From Chitinophaga niabensis (GTDB lineage Bacteria; Bacteroidota; Bacteroidia; Chitinophagales; Chitinophagaceae): a DNA stretch of 64,000 nucleotides. The translations under genes and the position numbers were made by a program. Positions within the stretch are counted from its first letter, which is position 1, and the number at the start of each line of letters is the position of its first letter. Under the pieces are notes generated by a model. That model saw only the letters and a program-made list of their open reading frames with translations. It had not been told where the DNA came from and did not search any database. Shown here piece by piece: positions 61,197 through 64,000 of the stretch. The DNA lies in the NCBI RefSeq assembly GCF_039545795.1, contig NZ_CP154260.1:5957001-6021000 (forward strand), read 5' to 3'.

Positions 61197-61302
61197 AAGA
61201 TAACATTTTGATCGATTTAATAACACTAAAATTAGGCCAGCATGAAACAGCAATTTAAAGGGGGAATTGGAGGAAGTATTTGCTGGCGTTGATCTATCAG
61301 CA

Positions 61303-61425
61303 TTACAGTTTCAGGTCATCATTACTGATCTTCTTTGAACCCGACCTTGCTTTCAATTTCCCAAAACTTAATCCGAAGTTTATAGCCGCTGATCTGTAAG
61401 GTGTTAGTACATGCATATATATTCC
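61303..61425 (-). pseudogene. 3' remnant of an outer-membrane barrel/TonB-type receptor gene
   Basis: On the minus strand a frame ending in TAA at 61303 encodes LTPYRSAAINFGLSFG followed by KLKARSGSKKISNDDLKL, typical of the last strand and tail of outer-membrane beta-barrel family proteins of Chitinophagaceae. About 35-40 codons remain; the same frame hits a stop further upstream and no start is near. The gap 61197-61580 shows no other feature. It is a decayed gene end, indicating past deletion. Confidence 0.55.
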
Positions 61426-61580
61426 CGGAAATGCGCGTCTTCGTTTTAGCATTGGCCTCTTTTGGGATCTATTTTATAAAACCCAGAATTGTCCGCCCCA
61501 CACATTAATCTGTCCACTTCGCCGGAAACTGCTCCCACAGCCACTGGTTTTAAAACACCTTTGTTTCAAAACCAGCAATC

Positions 61581-61976
61581 ATGAACTTAAAAACAACAAA
61601 AGCAATCTATTGGACAGGCGCCGTATTAACCTCATTATGGTTTGGAGCCAGCGGATTTTTTGAATTAACGAAAAATCCGATTGTATGGGATATCACTGTA
61701 CAGCTGGGTTATCCTCCGCATTTCATTTATATTCTGGGAGTGGCTAAGCTTTCAGGTATTGTTGTCCTTTTAACCCCTGACAGATTACTGAGACTAAAAG
61801 AATGGGTATTTGCAGGGATCTTTTTCGACATCGTTTTTGCCTTCTTCTCCAAATTAAGTGTGCTGGAACCTTCTGCTGCGATAGATGCCGTTGTAGCATT
61901 TGTGATGGTAACGGTCACCTACATTATGTTCAGGAGATTATACCCGGCTACTTATGGCGTGAATAGCCCTCTATAA
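61581..61976 (+). CDS. DoxX-like membrane protein
   Basis: Four hydrophobic helices (IYWTGAVLTSLWFGASGFFEL, PPHFIYILGVAKLSGIVVLLT, EWVFAGIFFDIVFAFFS, AAIDAVVAFVMVTVTYIMF) and the family motif GYPPHFIYILGVAKLSG. About 131 aa, normal. DoxX-like proteins are linked to redox stress in some bacteria; function here unknown. Reductases of the RibD type flank it on both sides. Confidence 0.88.
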   Translation: MNLKTTKAIYWTGAVLTSLWFGASGFFELTKNPIVWDITVQLGYPPHFIYILGVAKLSGIVVLLTPDRLLRLKEWVFAGIFFDIVFAFFSKLSVLEPSAAIDAVVAFVMVTVTYIMFRRLYPATYGVNSPL

Positions 61977-62033
61977 TGTCGGAAACACACCCTTAGTGGG
62001 TGGCAATATGCCAATATCTTTGTTTTAAAAACA

Positions 62034-62618
62034 ATGAAAAAGCTAAAATTACAGATGCAGCTTTCGGTAGATGGGTTTGTTTCCTCTGCAAATGGTAAGT
62101 CGTCCGACTGGATGGTATGGGACTTTGGTGAGAACTGGGGTTGGGATAAGGATTTGCAGGAATACCATACCAGTCTGACGGCTTCTATTGATTGTGTATT
62201 GCTAAGCAGGAAAATGGCGGAGGGAGGGTTTATTGATCACTGGGCTGATATGGCGATTAACACAAACAATCCCCAGTCTGCTTTTGCAAGGAATATTACC
62301 AATGCGCGTAAGATAGTAGTTACGCAAAAGCTCGAAAGATCACGCTGGAATAACACAGAACTGGCTAAGGGGGACTTGGTTACTGAAGTCAATAACCTGA
62401 AAGCACAGGGTGGGAAAGATATTATCGTTTACGGGGGTGCCAGTTTTGTTTCTGCATTGATCAAAGAAAGGCTTATTGATGAATATCACCTGGTTATTAA
62501 CCCGGTGATACTGGGAAGCGGTCTGCCTATCTTCAATGGCAGGCAAGACCTTACGCTTATTGAAGCGAGGTCATTTAGCAAAGGGATGGTGGTGCTGGTT
62601 TATGCAGCTATTCTATAA
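62034..62618 (+). CDS. Dihydrofolate reductase/RibD C-terminal domain protein
   Basis: Second member of the RibD-C family: MKKLKLQMQLSVDGFVSSANGKSSDW, IDCVLLSRKMAEGGFIDHW, IIVYGGASFVSALIKERLIDEYHLVINPVILGSGLPIF. 194 aa. It follows the DoxX-like gene by 58 bases on the same strand. Its 3' end overlaps the convergent small membrane protein gene by 19 bases. Same family as the protein at 60657 but divergent in sequence, suggesting an old duplication or separate acquisition. Confidence 0.88.
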   Translation: MKKLKLQMQLSVDGFVSSANGKSSDWMVWDFGENWGWDKDLQEYHTSLTASIDCVLLSRKMAEGGFIDHWADMAINTNNPQSAFARNITNARKIVVTQKLERSRWNNTELAKGDLVTEVNNLKAQGGKDIIVYGGASFVSALIKERLIDEYHLVINPVILGSGLPIFNGRQDLTLIEARSFSKGMVVLVYAAIL

Positions 62619-63049
62619 ACAAGCAAGATCGTCCAGGCTGAAATAAAGATCCAGGGCATTATCCGCCATGGACGGAAGAATCGGATGAAAGTCATCTTAC
62701 TATTAAGCTGCAGGGCCTTCAGCGGTGGGCCATCGTAATCAGATAAATGTTTATCCCACCACTGGCTAAGATTCTCATATGCGGCACGGGTTAACTTTAT
62801 GGCTGATAGGAAGGAGAGGGCAACGGCGATCCCCATAATACTGATGATGATCATCACAAACAGCGGGCTGTCTTTCCATACAAAACCGAGACTGGCGAAA
62901 AGTAGCCCTTGCAGGGTTGTGAACCAGGAAAAGCGCATGTTGAGCAGTTCATTTTCGTGCTCATTCATTTTGCGAATAGTATCCGCATGTTTTTCTTTTG
63001 TTTCATTGCTCCAGTTATGGGGACCTTCTGGGGGCACGATGTGTAGCAT
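62600..63049 (-). CDS. Small membrane protein, function unknown
   Basis: A soluble, charged N-terminus (residues 1-42, NETKEKHADTIRKMNEHENELL) precedes three hydrophobic helices (FTTLQGLLFASLGFVW, LFVMIIISIMGIAVALSFLSAI, IMPWIFISAWTILLVY). No recognised family; topology recalls small membrane effectors but that is only a resemblance. The 3' end overlaps the convergent reductase gene. Confidence 0.6.
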   Translation of the reverse strand: MLHIVPPEGPHNWSNETKEKHADTIRKMNEHENELLNMRFSWFTTLQGLLFASLGFVWKDSPLFVMIIISIMGIAVALSFLSAIKLTRAAYENLSQWWDKHLSDYDGPPLKALQLNSKMTFIRFFRPWRIMPWIFISAWTILLVYRIAA

Positions 63050-63137
63050 AATATTGTTTTTGGGAGGTAAAGGGATTAAGTAAAGTTGGGAAATAATTGT
63101 AGTTCCTGCAAGGGGTAGGGCTAGAAATGCCGAATTG

Positions 63138-63740
63138 TTATCTCCAATTGCCCATTAAGTATTTTTCAATTTGGCTTTTATCGGCTAAGTCAAATAATTC
63201 TGAACTATTCCAATCAATAAGGACAAGCTCACACTCCTCAGCTAAAGTATACAAAGCGGCTTCGATAATGCCAAATTGTGGCACTGAGACGATGAGGCTA
63301 ATATCGATCCAAATGTTTTTTACGAATTCACCTTGTGTGTCAAAAAAGATAGTAAACTCCGGAAATCCAAAAGCCTTTGTATTTCCTGTTTTGCAATTCA
63401 GCATTTGCTTTCCATCAAACCGAATATAATTTGCCCTTATGAATTTCAAATTTAGAAGTGTAGTTTCCAGATAGTCAGTTCTTATTTCTTTTGAAATTGT
63501 CGGAGTGGGGAGATCATCCCTTACGAAAATATCCGTGAAGCCAGAACCATCCCATGACTTTGCTGAAAAATCTTCAATATGCCCAACTTGTTTCCTGATG
63601 AATTCCCCATTTTCTAATGGTACAATTTCAATTTGGCAATAATCATCCTCCCAAAACGATGGAACATATTCGTTGGGGGCAATCCCAGGAGCAGGAAGTT
63701 GTTTGGACAAAAGGGATTTGAGAAATGAAAAAAAGCTCAT
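63138..63740 (-). CDS. Hypothetical protein (200 aa), second of a two-gene operon
   Basis: Mixed alpha/beta soluble protein with many acidic and aromatic residues (PSFWEDDYCQIEIVPLENGEF, FTIFFDTQGEFVKNIWIDISLIVSVPQFG). Its character resembles immunity proteins of polymorphic toxin systems, but no defining motif was seen. The ATG follows the stop of the 76-aa gene without a spacer, so the two are translated together. Confidence 0.6.
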   Translation of the reverse strand: MSFFSFLKSLLSKQLPAPGIAPNEYVPSFWEDDYCQIEIVPLENGEFIRKQVGHIEDFSAKSWDGSGFTDIFVRDDLPTPTISKEIRTDYLETTLLNLKFIRANYIRFDGKQMLNCKTGNTKAFGFPEFTIFFDTQGEFVKNIWIDISLIVSVPQFGIIEAALYTLAEECELVLIDWNSSELFDLADKSQIEKYLMGNWR

Positions 63741-63971
63741 CTAATCAAATTTTGATAGATAGTTTGTAATTTCTGATATTTCAATTGTCTTAACAGTATC
63801 AATCATCATTTCCAATCCCATATAACTCCATTTCTGCTGGCGAACATTTGTAATTAATTCGTCTTCCAGCGGATATCCCAGCCTTTCAGATGCTATTTTA
63901 ATGCCTTCATCTTGCAAACTGAGAGAAAGAGCGTCACTGCCTTCATTATTCTCATCAACTGAAAAATCCAT
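63741..63971 (-). CDS. Hypothetical protein (76 aa), first of a two-gene operon
   Basis: Small acidic protein (SVDENNEGSDALSLSLQDEGI to IEISEITNYLSKFD) with helix-rich prediction. Its TAG stop is followed at once by the ATG of the next gene. The family is unknown to me; small helical partner proteins of immunity operons look like this, so it might be part of an immunity or antitoxin pair. The gene lies near the window edge; upstream neighbours are not visible. Confidence 0.55.
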   Translation of the reverse strand: MDFSVDENNEGSDALSLSLQDEGIKIASERLGYPLEDELITNVRQQKWSYMGLEMMIDTVKTIEISEITNYLSKFD

Positions 63972-64000
63972 ATTACAATGTACAATTCTTAGTTTAGTTA

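Overview
The window reads as an ordinary chromosomal stretch of a Bacteroidota bacterium, most likely a Chitinophaga-like member of Chitinophagaceae. Family markers are a SusC/SusD pair controlled by an ECF sigma factor and a FecR anti-sigma factor, a type IX secretion (T9SS) group of PorP/SprF, a PorE-like protein and a giant adhesin with a type B sorting domain, the MoxR/DUF58/DUF4350/DUF4129/SpoIIM/RDD membrane cluster, and rare promoter motifs of the TTG-N19-TAnnTTTG type instead of E. coli boxes. The organism assignment is inference; no rRNA is present.

Layout. 0-12 kb is housekeeping and transport: the 3' part of asd, a DUF2461 gene, a porin next to amtB, uvrB, an S1/P1 nuclease, a PfkB kinase and a MATE exporter. 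11.7-25.5 kb holds a small lipoprotein and the T9SS operon (minus strand): a 10-kb adhesin gene, then porP/sprF, then a porE-like gene. 26-32 kb holds a NACHT-type NTPase behind a 735-bp upstream region studded with TGTTC motifs, a membrane transglutaminase-like protein, Dps and a tandem-OmpA protein. 32-41 kb holds a TonB-type outer-membrane barrel and the MoxR cluster with RDD. 41-43 kb holds a sigma factor translationally coupled to a protein with one inner-membrane helix and a barrel-like C-terminus. 43-54 kb is a polysaccharide utilisation locus: nagA, susD, susC, fecR, ECF sigma and a GH9 glycosidase, followed by an L,D-transpeptidase.

55.4-57.8 kb is the most unusual part. A tiny Cys-x-x-Cys ORF, two intrinsic terminators and two inverted repeats lead into a very dense array of seven recognisable tRNA genes (Ile-GAT, CAT, Gln-TTG, His-GTG, Lys-TTT, Asn-GTT, Phe-GAA) and at least two damaged tRNA-like units. 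The array is followed on the same strand by a soluble slipin/SPFH (band-7) gene. No phage or transposon genes accompany it. I propose that tRNA array plus SPFH protein form one functional unit, perhaps linked to tRNA damage or RNA repair; that is a hypothesis.

57.8-64 kb holds small accessory genes: two SDR oxidoreductases (one before the array), an XRE regulator, a Crp-type regulator, two RibD-type reductases around a DoxX-like gene, a decayed outer-membrane receptor tail not previously obvious as a gene, and a terminal set of uncharacterised genes. Five convergent gene pairs abut or overlap with no room for terminators.
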